Below the pieces are notes generated by a model that searched no databases, had not been told where the DNA came from, and saw nothing but the letters and a program-made list of their open reading frames with translations. The position numbers and the translations under genes are program-made. Source: JAZNQN01 sp045656005 (GTDB lineage: Bacteria > Bacillota > Clostridia > UMGS1883 > UMGS1540). Taken from it: a stretch of 23,552 nt of DNA. Positions 5,520-13,377 of the stretch are shown in pieces. Each line of letters opens with the position of its first letter. The first letter of the stretch is position 1. The DNA is taken from the NCBI GenBank assembly GCA_045656005.1, contig JAZOQG010000081.1, positions 1 through 23,552 of the forward strand, written 5' to 3'.

Positions 5520-5606
5520 ATGAAAAATTTATTTTTTGCAGCTGAATATTTCTTTTACTTTTACTTTAGAAGCAAAGTAAGAGCGATTTGTGTTGCAAAT
5601 AATTAG
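5520..5606 (+). CDS. Phe/Tyr-rich attenuator leader peptide (28 aa)
   Basis: A short ORF starting ATG at 5520 and ending TAG at 5604-5606, preceded by AAAGGAAAC and the operon promoter. Residues 1-9 read MKNLFFAAE and residues 10-16 YFFYFYF; the rest (17-28) is RSKVRAICVANN. It has six Phe and three Tyr in residues 5-16, no Trp, and seven aromatic codons in a row. It lies directly before a terminator that precedes aroF, in an operon that makes exactly Phe and Tyr. It resembles E. coli PheL in design and acts, in the model, as a sensor of charged tRNA-Phe and tRNA-Tyr rather than as a functional protein. The codons for Tyr13-Phe16 form the 5' arm of the first leader hairpin. Confidence 0.8.
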   Translation: MKNLFFAAEYFFYFYFRSKVRAICVANN

Positions 5607-5675
5607 TTTAAATGAATTTTTAAAAATCAGTTAATCTAAAGCTACACAGGGTCGCTCCTCGGTGTAGCTTTTTTG
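5558..5675 (+). promoter_or_regulatory. Ribosome-mediated transcription attenuator of the aro operon
   Basis: Three competing structures. Stem 1:2 pairs CTTTTACTTT (5558-5567, inside the Tyr/Phe codons) with AAAGTAAGAG (5574-5583), loop of six. The antiterminator 2:3 pairs GAGCGA (5581-5586), TGTGT (5589-5593) and GC (5595-5596) with TCGCTC (5652-5657), ACACA (5644-5648) and GC (5641-5642). The terminator 3:4 pairs AAGCTACAC (5639-5647) with GTGTAGCTT (5662-5670), plus AGG/CCT, then six T. A ribosome stalled on Phe/Tyr codons would block segment 1 and free 2 to pair with 3. A ribosome reaching the UAG at 5604 would cover much of 2 and let the terminator form. No T-box motif is present. Confidence 0.75.
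5639..5674 (+). terminator. Attenuator terminator before aroF
   Basis: AAGCTACAC / GTGTAGCTT stem (5639-5647 with 5662-5670) extended by AGG/CCT across a two-base bulge, T run 5669-5674. It ends 20 bases before the aroF start, so most transcripts should stop here when Phe and Tyr are plentiful. Confidence 0.9.
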
Positions 5676-5694
5676 TATGAAAGAAGGAATAAAA

Positions 5695-6696
5695 ATGATA
5701 GCGGTACTTAAAAGCGGAGTAGATGAAAAACAGATTGAAAACCTTCAGGCATGGTTTGAGCATCAGGGCTTGCAGGTTCATGTAAGTGAAGGACAGTTTC
5801 AGACAGTTTTAGGTCTTATAGGTGACACAAGCCGAATAGATATTGACCTTGTTGCAGGACTTGAAATAGTTGAATCGGTTAAAAGAATTTCCGACCCATT
5901 TAAAAGTGCCAACAGAAAATTCCATCCCGAGGACAGCATAGTAGATGTAAGCGGAGTAAAGATAGGCGGTGGGCATTTTGCATTTATGGCAGGTCCCTGC
6001 TCTGTTGAAAGCGAGGAGCAGCTTTTAAATATTGCAGAAAGTGTAAAAGCATCAGGCGCCGCTCTTCTTCGCGGGGGAGCTTTTAAACCCAGAACCTCAC
6101 CCTACGATTTTCAGGGACTGAAAGCTGACGGCATTGAGCTTTTACTAAAAGCAAAAAAAGAAACAGGCATGCCCATTGTAACCGAAATTATGAATGCAAA
6201 CCACCTTCCCCTCTTTGAGAATGTCGATTTAATTCAGGTGGGCGCACGAAATATGCAAAACTTCGAGCTTTTAAAAGAGCTTGGCAGAACTAAAAAACCA
6301 ATTCTTTTAAAAAGAGGACTTGCAAATACCTTAAAAGAACTTTTGATGAGTGCTGAATATATCATGGCAGGCGGTAATGAAAATATTATTCTTTGCGAAA
6401 GAGGAATAAGAACGTTTGAAAACTTTACAAGAAACACTCTCGACCTTTCGGCAGTTCCCCTCCTTCGCGAGCTTACACATCTTCCAGTTGTTGTAGACCC
6501 GAGCCACGCAACAGGCATTTCCCGCCTTGTAAAACCAATGGCACTTGCAGCGGCAGCCGCAGGGGCAGACGGACTTATGATAGAAGTTCATAATAATCCT
6601 TCCAAAGCACTTTGTGACGGTGCACAGTCTCTCACCCCCGAACAGTTTAATGATGTGGCATCGTCAGTTTTGAAAGTACGTGAGGTCATAAAATGA
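5695..6696 (+). CDS. aroF: 3-deoxy-7-phosphoheptulonate (DAHP) synthase, AroG-I-beta/AroF type
   Basis: First shikimate step: condenses phosphoenolpyruvate and erythrose 4-phosphate. 333 residues. Residues 1-70 form the ferredoxin-like/ACT-like N-domain (MIAVLKSGVDEKQIE; QFQTVLGLIGDTS) that in Thermotoga-type enzymes mediates Tyr/Phe feedback. The (beta/alpha)8 barrel follows with FMAGPCSVES, LRGGAFKPRTSPYDFQG, QVGARNMQNFELL, ILLKRGL, CERGIRTFE, VDPSHATG and DGLMIEVHNNP, all catalytic or metal/substrate loops of the family. The start at 5695 is chosen because GAAGGA lies 6-8 bases upstream and families begin MI.VLK; an ATG at 5677 is just behind the terminator and lacks a site. First structural gene of the operon; its stop overlaps the tyrA start (ATGA). 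Confidence 0.95.
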   Translation: MIAVLKSGVDEKQIENLQAWFEHQGLQVHVSEGQFQTVLGLIGDTSRIDIDLVAGLEIVESVKRISDPFKSANRKFHPEDSIVDVSGVKIGGGHFAFMAGPCSVESEEQLLNIAESVKASGAALLRGGAFKPRTSPYDFQGLKADGIELLLKAKKETGMPIVTEIMNANHLPLFENVDLIQVGARNMQNFELLKELGRTKKPILLKRGLANTLKELLMSAEYIMAGGNENIILCERGIRTFENFTRNTLDLSAVPLLRELTHLPVVVDPSHATGISRLVKPMALAAAAAGADGLMIEVHNNPSKALCDGAQSLTPEQFNDVASSVLKVREVIK

Positions 6697-7541
6697 AAGC
6701 AGGAGTTGTAGGAACAGGTCTTATAGGCGGCTCTGTGGCGAAAGCCTATAAAGCGGCAGGGCATGAAGTTTTAATTTTCGATAAAGATAAAATAGTAATG
6801 GAATATGCCATAATTTCAGGCGTTGCCGATAATGTTCTCACCAAGGAGAACTTAAAGGAGTGTGACGTGGTAATAATAGCACTCACACCACAAAACACAA
6901 TAAATTATCTTAAAGAAAACTGCAAAAATTTTGGCAAAGGTCAAATAGTTATTGACTGCGCAGGTACAAAACGCGAAGTCTGCCGAGAGGGTTTTTCCCT
7001 CGCAGAAAAACATGGCTTTACATTTTTGGGCGGTCACCCCATGGCAGGCAAGCAGTTTTCAGGCTTTAAATATAGCAGCGCCTCGCTTTTTAAAGGTGCC
7101 ATAATGGCACTTGTACCGCCAAGATATGACGATATAGAGCTTTTTGACAAAGCGAAAGAGATGCTCTCACCTCTTCTTTTCGGCAGATACACTATCTGGA
7201 AAGAAAGTGAGCATGACAAAATAATTGCCTTTACCTCACAGCTTGCCCATATAGTGTCAAATGCCTATATGAAAAGCCCCACCGCAAAGGCACATAAAGG
7301 GCTTTCCGCAGGAAGCTATAAGGACCTTACAAGGGTTGCATATCTAAATGCCCCCATGTGGACAGAGCTATTTATGGAAAACCGCGAAAATGTTCTCTTT
7401 GAGCTTGATACAATAATAAATTCCCTCACAGAATATAAAGATGCTATCGAAAAGGGCGATAGCGAAACACTTCTCTCTCTCCTTCAAAAAGGGAGCGAGT
7501 TAAAACAGGAGGTTGACAAAATTGATAAAGGTAGAAGTTAA
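6693..7541 (+). CDS. tyrA: Prephenate dehydrogenase
   Basis: Oxidatively decarboxylates prephenate to 4-hydroxyphenylpyruvate with NAD(P)+, committing to tyrosine. 282 residues: N-terminal Rossmann fold (GVVGTGLIGGSVAKAYKAAG; acidic residue in FDKD), the central GGHPMAGKQFSGFKYSSASLFKG substrate loop, then the helical dimerisation domain with FTSQLAHIVSNAYMKS and AGSYKDLTRVA. It has no C-terminal ACT domain, so no allosteric Tyr site of that type. The start overlaps the aroF stop by four bases with GTGAGG upstream. Its 3' end overlaps aroB by 20 bases. Arogenate as alternative substrate cannot be excluded. Confidence 0.93.
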   Translation: MKAGVVGTGLIGGSVAKAYKAAGHEVLIFDKDKIVMEYAIISGVADNVLTKENLKECDVVIIALTPQNTINYLKENCKNFGKGQIVIDCAGTKREVCREGFSLAEKHGFTFLGGHPMAGKQFSGFKYSSASLFKGAIMALVPPRYDDIELFDKAKEMLSPLLFGRYTIWKESEHDKIIAFTSQLAHIVSNAYMKSPTAKAHKGLSAGSYKDLTRVAYLNAPMWTELFMENRENVLFELDTIINSLTEYKDAIEKGDSETLLSLLQKGSELKQEVDKIDKGRS

Positions 7542-8577
7542 AGCCTCAAAAAAATATGATATTTTAATAGATACAGGTCTTATAGACCGTATAGGTGAGC
7601 TTTCCTCACCATTTATGAAAACAAAAACCGCAGTCGTAGTAACGGATAGCAATGTCTCGCCCCTCTACCTCGAAAGGGTTAAAAAATCCCTTGAAGACGA
7701 AGGGGTAACCGTAAAAACCTTTATATTTCCTGCAGGCGAAAAATCGAAAAACGGAAATACCTATCTTTCCCTTTTAAACTTTATGGCAGATAATCAAATT
7801 TGCCGAAACGATATGCTTTTTGCCCTCGGCGGAGGCGTTGTAGGTGATATGACGGGCTTTGCGGCGGCAACATTTTTAAGAGGAATACCATATATTCAAA
7901 TTCCGACAACAATTCTTTCAGCAGTCGATTCGTCAGTGGGTGGCAAAACTGCGATTGACCTTGATAAAGGCAAAAATCTTGCAGGCGCATTTTATCAGCC
8001 TTCACTCGTTGTCTGTGACACAGATACACTTAAAACCATAGATGACGAAAACTACAAAAGCGGAATGGCAGAGGTTATAAAATATGCCATAATCCGTGAT
8101 AAAGAGCTTTTTTCATATCTTGAAAAAGGCGAATGTGACATGGCAAAAATCATAGAAACATGTGTTTCCATAAAAAGCCAAATCGTAGAAAATGATGAAT
8201 TTGACAAAGGTGAAAGACAACTGCTTAATTTCGGCCACACCATAGGCCATGCCGCAGAATGTGCCGCAAACTTTGAAATTATTCACGGCAAGGCGGTCGC
8301 AATAGGTATGGCAAAGATGGCTCTTTGTGCCGAAAGAAACAGACTTTGCACCAAAGAATGTACCGAAAAAATTATATCTCTTATAAAAAAATACAATCTT
8401 CCCACAGACTATGATATAGACAAAGAAAAACTTATCAGCTTAATGCTTTCGGATAAAAAGGTTATGGGCGAGAAAATAAATCTTATAGTGCCGAGGGAAA
8501 TCGGCAACTGTGAAATTTATCCCGTTTCAAGGGAAAATCTTGCCCACTTTCTGGAAGGTGGAAAAAATGAAAATTAG
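7522..8577 (+). CDS. aroB: 3-dehydroquinate synthase (TTG start)
   Basis: Second shikimate step: cyclises DAHP to 3-dehydroquinate, NAD+ and divalent metal dependent. 351 residues. Glycine-rich NAD site FALGGGVVGDMTGFAAATFLRG, then IQIPTTILSAVDSSVGGKTAID, KNLAGAFYQP and the metal-binding helix with FGHTIGHAAE. Start: AGGAGG at 7507-7512 lies nine bases before TTG 7522, giving the family start MIKVEVKAS; a TTG at 7513 would touch the ribosome site. The gene starts inside tyrA, and its end overlaps aroA by 11 bases, so translation is coupled. Confidence 0.95.
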   Translation: MIKVEVKASKKYDILIDTGLIDRIGELSSPFMKTKTAVVVTDSNVSPLYLERVKKSLEDEGVTVKTFIFPAGEKSKNGNTYLSLLNFMADNQICRNDMLFALGGGVVGDMTGFAAATFLRGIPYIQIPTTILSAVDSSVGGKTAIDLDKGKNLAGAFYQPSLVVCDTDTLKTIDDENYKSGMAEVIKYAIIRDKELFSYLEKGECDMAKIIETCVSIKSQIVENDEFDKGERQLLNFGHTIGHAAECAANFEIIHGKAVAIGMAKMALCAERNRLCTKECTEKIISLIKKYNLPTDYDIDKEKLISLMLSDKKVMGEKINLIVPREIGNCEIYPVSRENLAHFLEGGKNEN

Positions 8578-9757
8578 AATTACTCCCCAAAATCTTTCAG
8601 GTACTGTTTCGGCAATCCCCTCAAAATCGGTTGCCCACAGGGCACTTATATGTGCGGCACTTTCGAAAGAAAAAACAAAATTTCATAATCTCTTTTATTC
8701 CGCCGATATTCTTGCAACCATAAACTCTCTTAAAGCACTCGGCATGGAATTTGAAAGTGAAACCCTTTTTCCGCACCCCGCAAAACATAAAGCGGTGCTC
8801 CCCATAGGTGAAAGCGGCTCAACATTTCGTTTTATGTTGCCACTTACAATGGCACTCGGCGGTAAGTTTCAGTTTTCACTCGCAGGCAGACTTCCAGAAA
8901 GACCTATCTCCCCCCTTTACGGTGAGCTTATAAAAAACGGATGCACACTCTCTCCCGAAGGCTCAAACCCATTTGTTGCCGAAGGGCAATTAAAAAGCGG
9001 AACATATACTCTTCCGGGAAATGTTTCCTCTCAATTTATAACGGGACTTTTAATCTCCCTTCCCCTCCTTTCAGGTGACAGCGAGATTAAAATAGAAGGA
9101 GAACTAGAAAGTTTCCCCTACATAGATATTACAAGAGATGTTCAGGAAAAATTTGGTGTCTTTACTCATTTTGAAAATAATACTTTTTATATAAAAGGAA
9201 ATCAGGAATATAAAAGCCCAAAGGAATTTTTCGTTGAAGGTGACTGGTCAAACGGTGCTTTCTGGCTTTGTGCAAACAAAATTTGCGGAAATATTGAAAT
9301 TCAAGGTCTTTCGGAAAAATCCAAGCAGGGCGACAGAGAAATTATTGAGATTTTGGAAAAACTGCCCGCAGAAATTGATGCCAGAAACATTCCCGATTTA
9401 GTTCCGATAATTTGTGCCGTGGCATCACTTTGTGAAGGTGAAACCGTTATAAAAGGTGCCGCAAGACTTCGTCTTAAAGAAAGCGACCGCATTTTGTCAG
9501 TCTGCGAAACTCTTAAAAATTTGGGGGCAGATATCACACCCTGCGATGACGGAATGATTATAAAAGGCAAAAAAACTCTTTCGGGAGGCAAAATAGAAAG
9601 CTTTGGCGACCACAGAATAGCCATGATGGCGGCAATAGCCTCCATAAAATGCACCGCTCCCGTAATAATAGAAGGAGCCGATGCAGTAGAAAAATCTTAT
9701 CCGCACTTTTTTGAAGATTTCAAAAAACTCGGTGGAGAATATGAGGTGATAACATGA
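8567..9757 (+). CDS. aroA: 3-phosphoshikimate 1-carboxyvinyltransferase (EPSP synthase)
   Basis: Transfers the enolpyruvyl group of phosphoenolpyruvate to shikimate 3-phosphate. 396 residues, somewhat shorter than the usual ~430, but both inverse alpha/beta domains are complete. Motifs: SAIPSKSVAHRALICAAL (Lys/Ser/Arg substrate site), GESGSTFRFMLPL (PEP loop; many enzymes have GNSGT), GRLPERPISPL, SSQFITGLLISLPLL, DWSNGAFWL, IPDLVPIICAVA (catalytic Asp), RLKESDRI and FGDHRIAMM. The start at 8567 is chosen for GGAAGGTGG and the family-like MKIRITP; in-frame ATGs upstream lie inside aroB. The stop codon is buried in a perfect 13-bp palindrome. PEP-loop variation hints at a diverged subclass, but inhibitor sensitivity cannot be predicted. 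Confidence 0.94.
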   Translation: MKIRITPQNLSGTVSAIPSKSVAHRALICAALSKEKTKFHNLFYSADILATINSLKALGMEFESETLFPHPAKHKAVLPIGESGSTFRFMLPLTMALGGKFQFSLAGRLPERPISPLYGELIKNGCTLSPEGSNPFVAEGQLKSGTYTLPGNVSSQFITGLLISLPLLSGDSEIKIEGELESFPYIDITRDVQEKFGVFTHFENNTFYIKGNQEYKSPKEFFVEGDWSNGAFWLCANKICGNIEIQGLSEKSKQGDREIIEILEKLPAEIDARNIPDLVPIICAVASLCEGETVIKGAARLRLKESDRILSVCETLKNLGADITPCDDGMIIKGKKTLSGGKIESFGDHRIAMMAAIASIKCTAPVIIEGADAVEKSYPHFFEDFKKLGGEYEVIT

Positions 9758-9776
9758 AAGTTTCTTTCATGTTATC
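9748..9776 (+). repeat. Perfect 13-bp hairpin over the aroA stop codon
   Basis: GATAACATGAAAG (9748-9760), loop TTT, CTTTCATGTTATC (9764-9776). It covers the last codons and TGA stop of aroA. It lacks a T run, so it is not a classical terminator; an mRNA-stabilising 3' end or processing site is possible. Confidence 0.85.
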
Positions 9777-9796
9777 AGCCTCCGGCGGATTTTATT

Positions 9797-9929
9797 GCGC
9801 GTGCGAAATTTTCGGCATCAGCCGAAACGCACATGCGCGTTTTAATCTCTTTCATTCCTTTGCTCCGCATGAAAGGGAAAATTTAAATACTATTTGTGCC
9901 ATTGCGGAGCGGCAGAATGGAGATTAAAA
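9797..9929 (+). promoter_or_regulatory. Hairpin-dense intercistronic region burying the aroC ribosome site
   Basis: The 171-base gap between aroA and aroC contrasts with the overlapping or tightly spaced genes elsewhere in the operon. First hairpin: GCGC+GTGCG and TTTCGGC pair with GCCGAAA+CGCAC...GCGC (about 9797-9838). Second: TTTTAATCTC, CATTC and GCTCCGCA (9840-9849, 9853-9857, 9862-9869) pair in order with TGCGGAGC, GAATG and GAGATTAAAA (9903-9910, 9915-9919, 9920-9929). The 3' arm contains the aroC ribosome site GGAG and the A of its ATG, so folding would reduce aroC translation. It could be an inserted repeat or a translational control element. Confidence 0.55.
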
Positions 9930-10990
9930 TGAGCAGTATTATAGGAAAAAACTTAAAAATTTCAATTTTCGGTCAATCTCATTCAGAAGGAATAGGCGTA
10001 GTTGTTGACGGACTCCCCGCAGGACATGAGATTGATATGGAGAAACTCTCTTCCTTTTTAAAAAGACGTGCTCCCGGAAACAGCTCATTTGCGACACCAA
10101 GGAAGGAGGGCGATATCCCCCGCTTTGTGTCAGGTCTTTTTAACAAAAAAACCTGCGGTGCTCCTCTTTGTGCCGTGATAGAAAACACTAACACCCGAGG
10201 GAAAGATTATGATAATATAAAAATCACCCCAAGACCCGGTCACGCAGATTTCACCGCCGAAATAAAATATGAAGGCTTTCAGGACCATACGGGAGGCGGT
10301 CATTTTTCAGGCAGACTTACTGCTCCCTTGTGCGTTGCAGGCGGGATTGCCAAACAAATTCTTGAGGAAAAAGGAATAAAAATCACCGCCCACATAAAAA
10401 GCATAAAGGACATAGAGGACGATTCTTTTGATTTTAGAAATATCAAAACCCCTGAAAGCGATACCTTTTCAGTTTTAAACCCTGAGCGGGGCCGCGAAAT
10501 GCTTTCCCTTATCGAAAAAGTGAAAGCTGAAGGTGACAGCGTTGGCGGAGTAATAGAATGTGCAATAGAGGGAGTGCCCCAAGGAATTGGCGAGCCGATG
10601 TTCGATGGCATTGAAAATAGGATTTCACAAATTGTTTTTGGTATCCCTGCAGTAAAGGGAATAGAGTTTGGCATGGGCTTTGCATCTACTCTTTTAAAAG
10701 GCTCGGAAAATAATGACGCATTTTATGTGTCAGACGGCACGGTTTTAACAAAAACAAATAACTCGGGCGGAATACTCGGCGGAATTTCAAACGGTATGCC
10801 GATAATTTTCAGAGCGGCAATAAAACCCACACCTTCCATCTCCAAAGAGCAGGAAAGTGTAAATATAAAAACAATGCAAAACGAAAATATAACAGTTTCA
10901 GGCAGACATGACCCGTGCATAGTACCAAGAGCGGTACCATGTATCGAGGCTGCTGCGGCTATCGCAATACTAGACCTACTTTTAAATTAA
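9929..10990 (+). CDS. aroC: Chorismate synthase
   Basis: Last common step: anti-1,4 elimination of phosphate from EPSP, needing reduced FMN. 353 residues. Signatures: FGQSHSEGIGVVVDGLPAG near the N-terminus, KRRAPGNSSFATPRKEGD, TPRPGHADFTAEIKY, DHTGGGHFSGRLTAPL, SVGGVIECAIEGVPQG, NSGGILGGISNGMPI and SGRHDPCIVPRAVPCIEAA. The start is set at MSSIIGKN (9929) by TGGAG and by the family start; an ATG 33 bases upstream lies in the hairpin region without a site. The ribosome site is inside a long predicted hairpin. It is followed after 16 bases by pheA. Confidence 0.95.
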   Translation: MSSIIGKNLKISIFGQSHSEGIGVVVDGLPAGHEIDMEKLSSFLKRRAPGNSSFATPRKEGDIPRFVSGLFNKKTCGAPLCAVIENTNTRGKDYDNIKITPRPGHADFTAEIKYEGFQDHTGGGHFSGRLTAPLCVAGGIAKQILEEKGIKITAHIKSIKDIEDDSFDFRNIKTPESDTFSVLNPERGREMLSLIEKVKAEGDSVGGVIECAIEGVPQGIGEPMFDGIENRISQIVFGIPAVKGIEFGMGFASTLLKGSENNDAFYVSDGTVLTKTNNSGGILGGISNGMPIIFRAAIKPTPSISKEQESVNIKTMQNENITVSGRHDPCIVPRAVPCIEAAAAIAILDLLLN

Positions 10991-11006
10991 AAAGGAGATT
11001 TTATAA

Positions 11007-12152
11007 ATGGATTTATCAAATTACAGACAGGAAATAGATAAAATAGACAAAGAGCTTTTAAGACTTTTTCAGGAAAGAATGGACATATCGGCAAAAATCG
11101 CAGAGTATAAAAAAGAAAATTCTCTCCCTGTTTTAGACCCCATGAGAGAAAGAGAAAAAATGGCTTCTCTACTCGAAAATACATCTCCCGATTTCCGCTC
11201 ATACATCCATGTTCTCTATTCCCTTATATTCGAGCTTTCACGTTCGCATCAGGGAAGACTGCTCGGCAAAAAAACAGCTCTTTCCGAAAAAATCACCTCG
11301 GCAATAGAAAATACTTGTCCCCTCTTTCCCGAAACCGCAATGGTTGCATGTCAGGGAACGGAAGGTGCGTATTCACAGATTGCATGCGAAAAACTTTTCA
11401 AAGCTCCTTCGATTATGTATATGCAGAGCTTTGACAATGTTTTTTCTGCAATTGAAAGCGGACTTTGCCGCTATGGTATGCTTCCGCTCGAAAACAGTAG
11501 TGCAGGCTCTGTAAATCAGGTTTACGACCTTATGCAAAAGCATAAATTTTCCATTGTAAAAAGTGTAAGGCTTAAGGTTGACCATAACCTTTATGTAAAC
11601 CGCAATGTAAATGATTTGTCGGAAATTTCTGAAATCATTTCGCATGAGCAGGCAATTATGCAGTGCGATGAATTTATAAAAAGCCTCGGCAATGTAAAAA
11701 TAACTTATTGCGACAATACTGCACAAGCGGCAAAAATTGTTGCAAACAGCAATAGATGCGATATTGCGGCAATCGCATCACAGTCGTGCGGTGAGCTTTA
11801 TAATTTAAAATGCTTAAAATCCGCAGTTCAGGATAACAAAAATAACTACACAAGATTTATCTGCATTTCCAAAAATCTTGAAATTTACCCCGGTGCAGGG
11901 AAAACAAGCCTTATGATGACTCTTTCCCACCGCCCCGGCTCACTTTATAAAATCCTTGCAAGAATTTATTCACTTGATATAAACCTCTTAAAGCTTGAAA
12001 GCCGTCCGATTTCCGACAGAGATTTTGAGTTTATGTTCTATTTTGATATAGAAACCTCAATCTACTCAAAGGAATTTGCCGAGCTTATCACGGAGCTTTC
12101 GGAAATATGTGAAGAATTTTCATATCTCGGCAGTTATTCAGAGGTGATGTAG
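11007..12152 (+). CDS. pheA: Bifunctional chorismate mutase / prephenate dehydratase (P-protein)
   Basis: Makes prephenate from chorismate and then phenylpyruvate, committing to phenylalanine. 381 residues in three domains. AroQ-type chorismate mutase is at about 1-85 (YRQEIDKIDKELLRLFQERM, KIAEYKKEN, MREREKM). Prephenate dehydratase is at about 110-285 (ACQGTEGAYSQIACEKLF, YGMLPLENSSAGSVNQVYDL, ISHEQAIMQC, and NNYTRFICIS with the catalytic Thr of the TRF motif). The ACT domain, about 297-375, has RPGSLYKIL and LKLESRP, the Phe-binding motifs of feedback-inhibited enzymes. The ribosome site AAAGGAG is strong. So the Phe branch has both predicted allosteric control and the operon attenuator. 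Confidence 0.95.
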   Translation: MDLSNYRQEIDKIDKELLRLFQERMDISAKIAEYKKENSLPVLDPMREREKMASLLENTSPDFRSYIHVLYSLIFELSRSHQGRLLGKKTALSEKITSAIENTCPLFPETAMVACQGTEGAYSQIACEKLFKAPSIMYMQSFDNVFSAIESGLCRYGMLPLENSSAGSVNQVYDLMQKHKFSIVKSVRLKVDHNLYVNRNVNDLSEISEIISHEQAIMQCDEFIKSLGNVKITYCDNTAQAAKIVANSNRCDIAAIASQSCGELYNLKCLKSAVQDNKNNYTRFICISKNLEIYPGAGKTSLMMTLSHRPGSLYKILARIYSLDINLLKLESRPISDRDFEFMFYFDIETSIYSKEFAELITELSEICEEFSYLGSYSEVM

Positions 12153-12153
12153 A

Positions 12154-13377
12154 GTGCGTCAGTATGGTCTTTTGGGAGAAAAACTTTCCCATAGCTTTTC
12201 CCCCATGATACATAAATTTTTCTATCCCGACCCCTACACTCTTTTTGAAGTGGAAAAGGAAAACCTTGATGCGTTTTTAAAAGAGGGGGCTTTTGACGGT
12301 ATAAATGTTACAATTCCATATAAAAAAGCAGTAATCCCATACCTTGGCGAGGTATCCTCAGCGGCACAAAAACTTCAGAACGTAAATACAATTATTAAAA
12401 AAGCTGACGGCACACTTTTTGGCGATAACACAGATTATTTCGGTCTTTTAAAAATGGCAGAAAAAGCGAATATAAGCTTTAAAGACAAAAAGGTTTTGGT
12501 GCTTGGGAGCGGCGGTGCAGGTCAAACGGCACACTTTGCCGCCAAAAGCGAAGGTGCGAGAGAAGTCTTATTGGTTTCAAGACAGGGTAATGTAAATTAC
12601 GAAAATATAAAAGAGCATCAAGATGCCGATATCATAGTAAACGCAACCCCCGTAGGAATGTACCCCGAATGCGGCACATCTCCCATAAACCTTGAAATTT
12701 TCCAAAACTTAAAAGGTGTTCTCGATTTAATCTACAACCCTTCAAAAACTGCTCTCATTTTGCAAGCCGAGAAGATGGGTATCCCCTTTGCAAACGGACT
12801 TTATATGCTTATTTTTCAGGCAATGCGGGCGGCAGAAATTTTCAGCGGAAATTCTTTTCCTTCCCCCCTTGCTGACGAAATTGCCAAAAAAATCGAAGGA
12901 GAAACAAAAAATATTTTGCTCATTGGTATGCCGGGGTGCGGAAAAAGCTCTGTAGGCTCTGCCCTTTCAAAAATGCTTTCAAGAGAATTTGTTGATACTG
13001 ATGACGAAATTTTCCGCCTTACGGGAAAAACTCCTGCAAAAATAATAAAGGAAGAAGGCGAGGATGCTTTCCGCCGCTTTGAAACCTCGGTTTTTGAAAA
13101 GGTATCAAAAGAGAGCGGAAAAATAATTTCTGCAGGCGGAGGGATTGTAACGAGAGAAGAAAACTTCCCCCTCGCAAAGCAAAACAGCAGATGCATATGG
13201 CTGGAAAGAGACCTCTCTTCCCTTGATACCGCAAACCGCCCTCTTTCTGAAAAGGACGGAGTTTTAAAACTCTATCAGCAAAGAAAAAACCTTTATGAAA
13301 AATTTTCAGACATTAAAACAGAATGTATCGGCATAAAAGAAACCGCAAAAAAAATAAAGGAGATGCTTGATTTATGA
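12154..13377 (+). CDS. Fused shikimate dehydrogenase-shikimate kinase (AroE-AroK)
   Basis: One 407-residue ORF with two pathway enzymes. Residues 1-245 are NADPH shikimate dehydrogenase: KLSHSFSPMIH (shikimate site), NVTIPYKK (catalytic Lys, 57-58), FGDNTDYFG (Asp94), VLGSGGAGQTAHFAAK (nucleotide loop), NATPVGMYPE and NGLYMLIFQA. After a short charged linker (about 242-252) residues 253-407 are shikimate kinase: Walker A GMPGCGKSS (258-266), FVDTDDEIF, EDAFRRFE (shikimate-binding Arg), SAGGGIVTREENF and the lid NRPLSEKD. The joint reads through without stop or frameshift, and the kinase has no start site of its own. The start is GTG, with GAGGTGAT 5-6 bases upstream, inside the pheA end region. 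All key residues are present, so both halves should be active. The 3' end overlaps aroQ by four bases. Confidence 0.93.
   Translation: MRQYGLLGEKLSHSFSPMIHKFFYPDPYTLFEVEKENLDAFLKEGAFDGINVTIPYKKAVIPYLGEVSSAAQKLQNVNTIIKKADGTLFGDNTDYFGLLKMAEKANISFKDKKVLVLGSGGAGQTAHFAAKSEGAREVLLVSRQGNVNYENIKEHQDADIIVNATPVGMYPECGTSPINLEIFQNLKGVLDLIYNPSKTALILQAEKMGIPFANGLYMLIFQAMRAAEIFSGNSFPSPLADEIAKKIEGETKNILLIGMPGCGKSSVGSALSKMLSREFVDTDDEIFRLTGKTPAKIIKEEGEDAFRRFETSVFEKVSKESGKIISAGGGIVTREENFPLAKQNSRCIWLERDLSSLDTANRPLSEKDGVLKLYQQRKNLYEKFSDIKTECIGIKETAKKIKEMLDL

Noticed and set aside
5492..5675. T-box riboswitch for the aromatic operon
   Set aside because: No T-box consensus (AGGGTGGNACCGCG-like) and no specifier-loop layout; the Phe/Tyr-rich ORF and overlapping hairpins explain the region better. 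TRAP-type GAG/UAG repeats are also absent.
5677..5694. Upstream ATG for aroF
   Set aside because: It touches the attenuator T run and has no ribosome site, while ATG 5695 has GAAGGA and the family-typical start.
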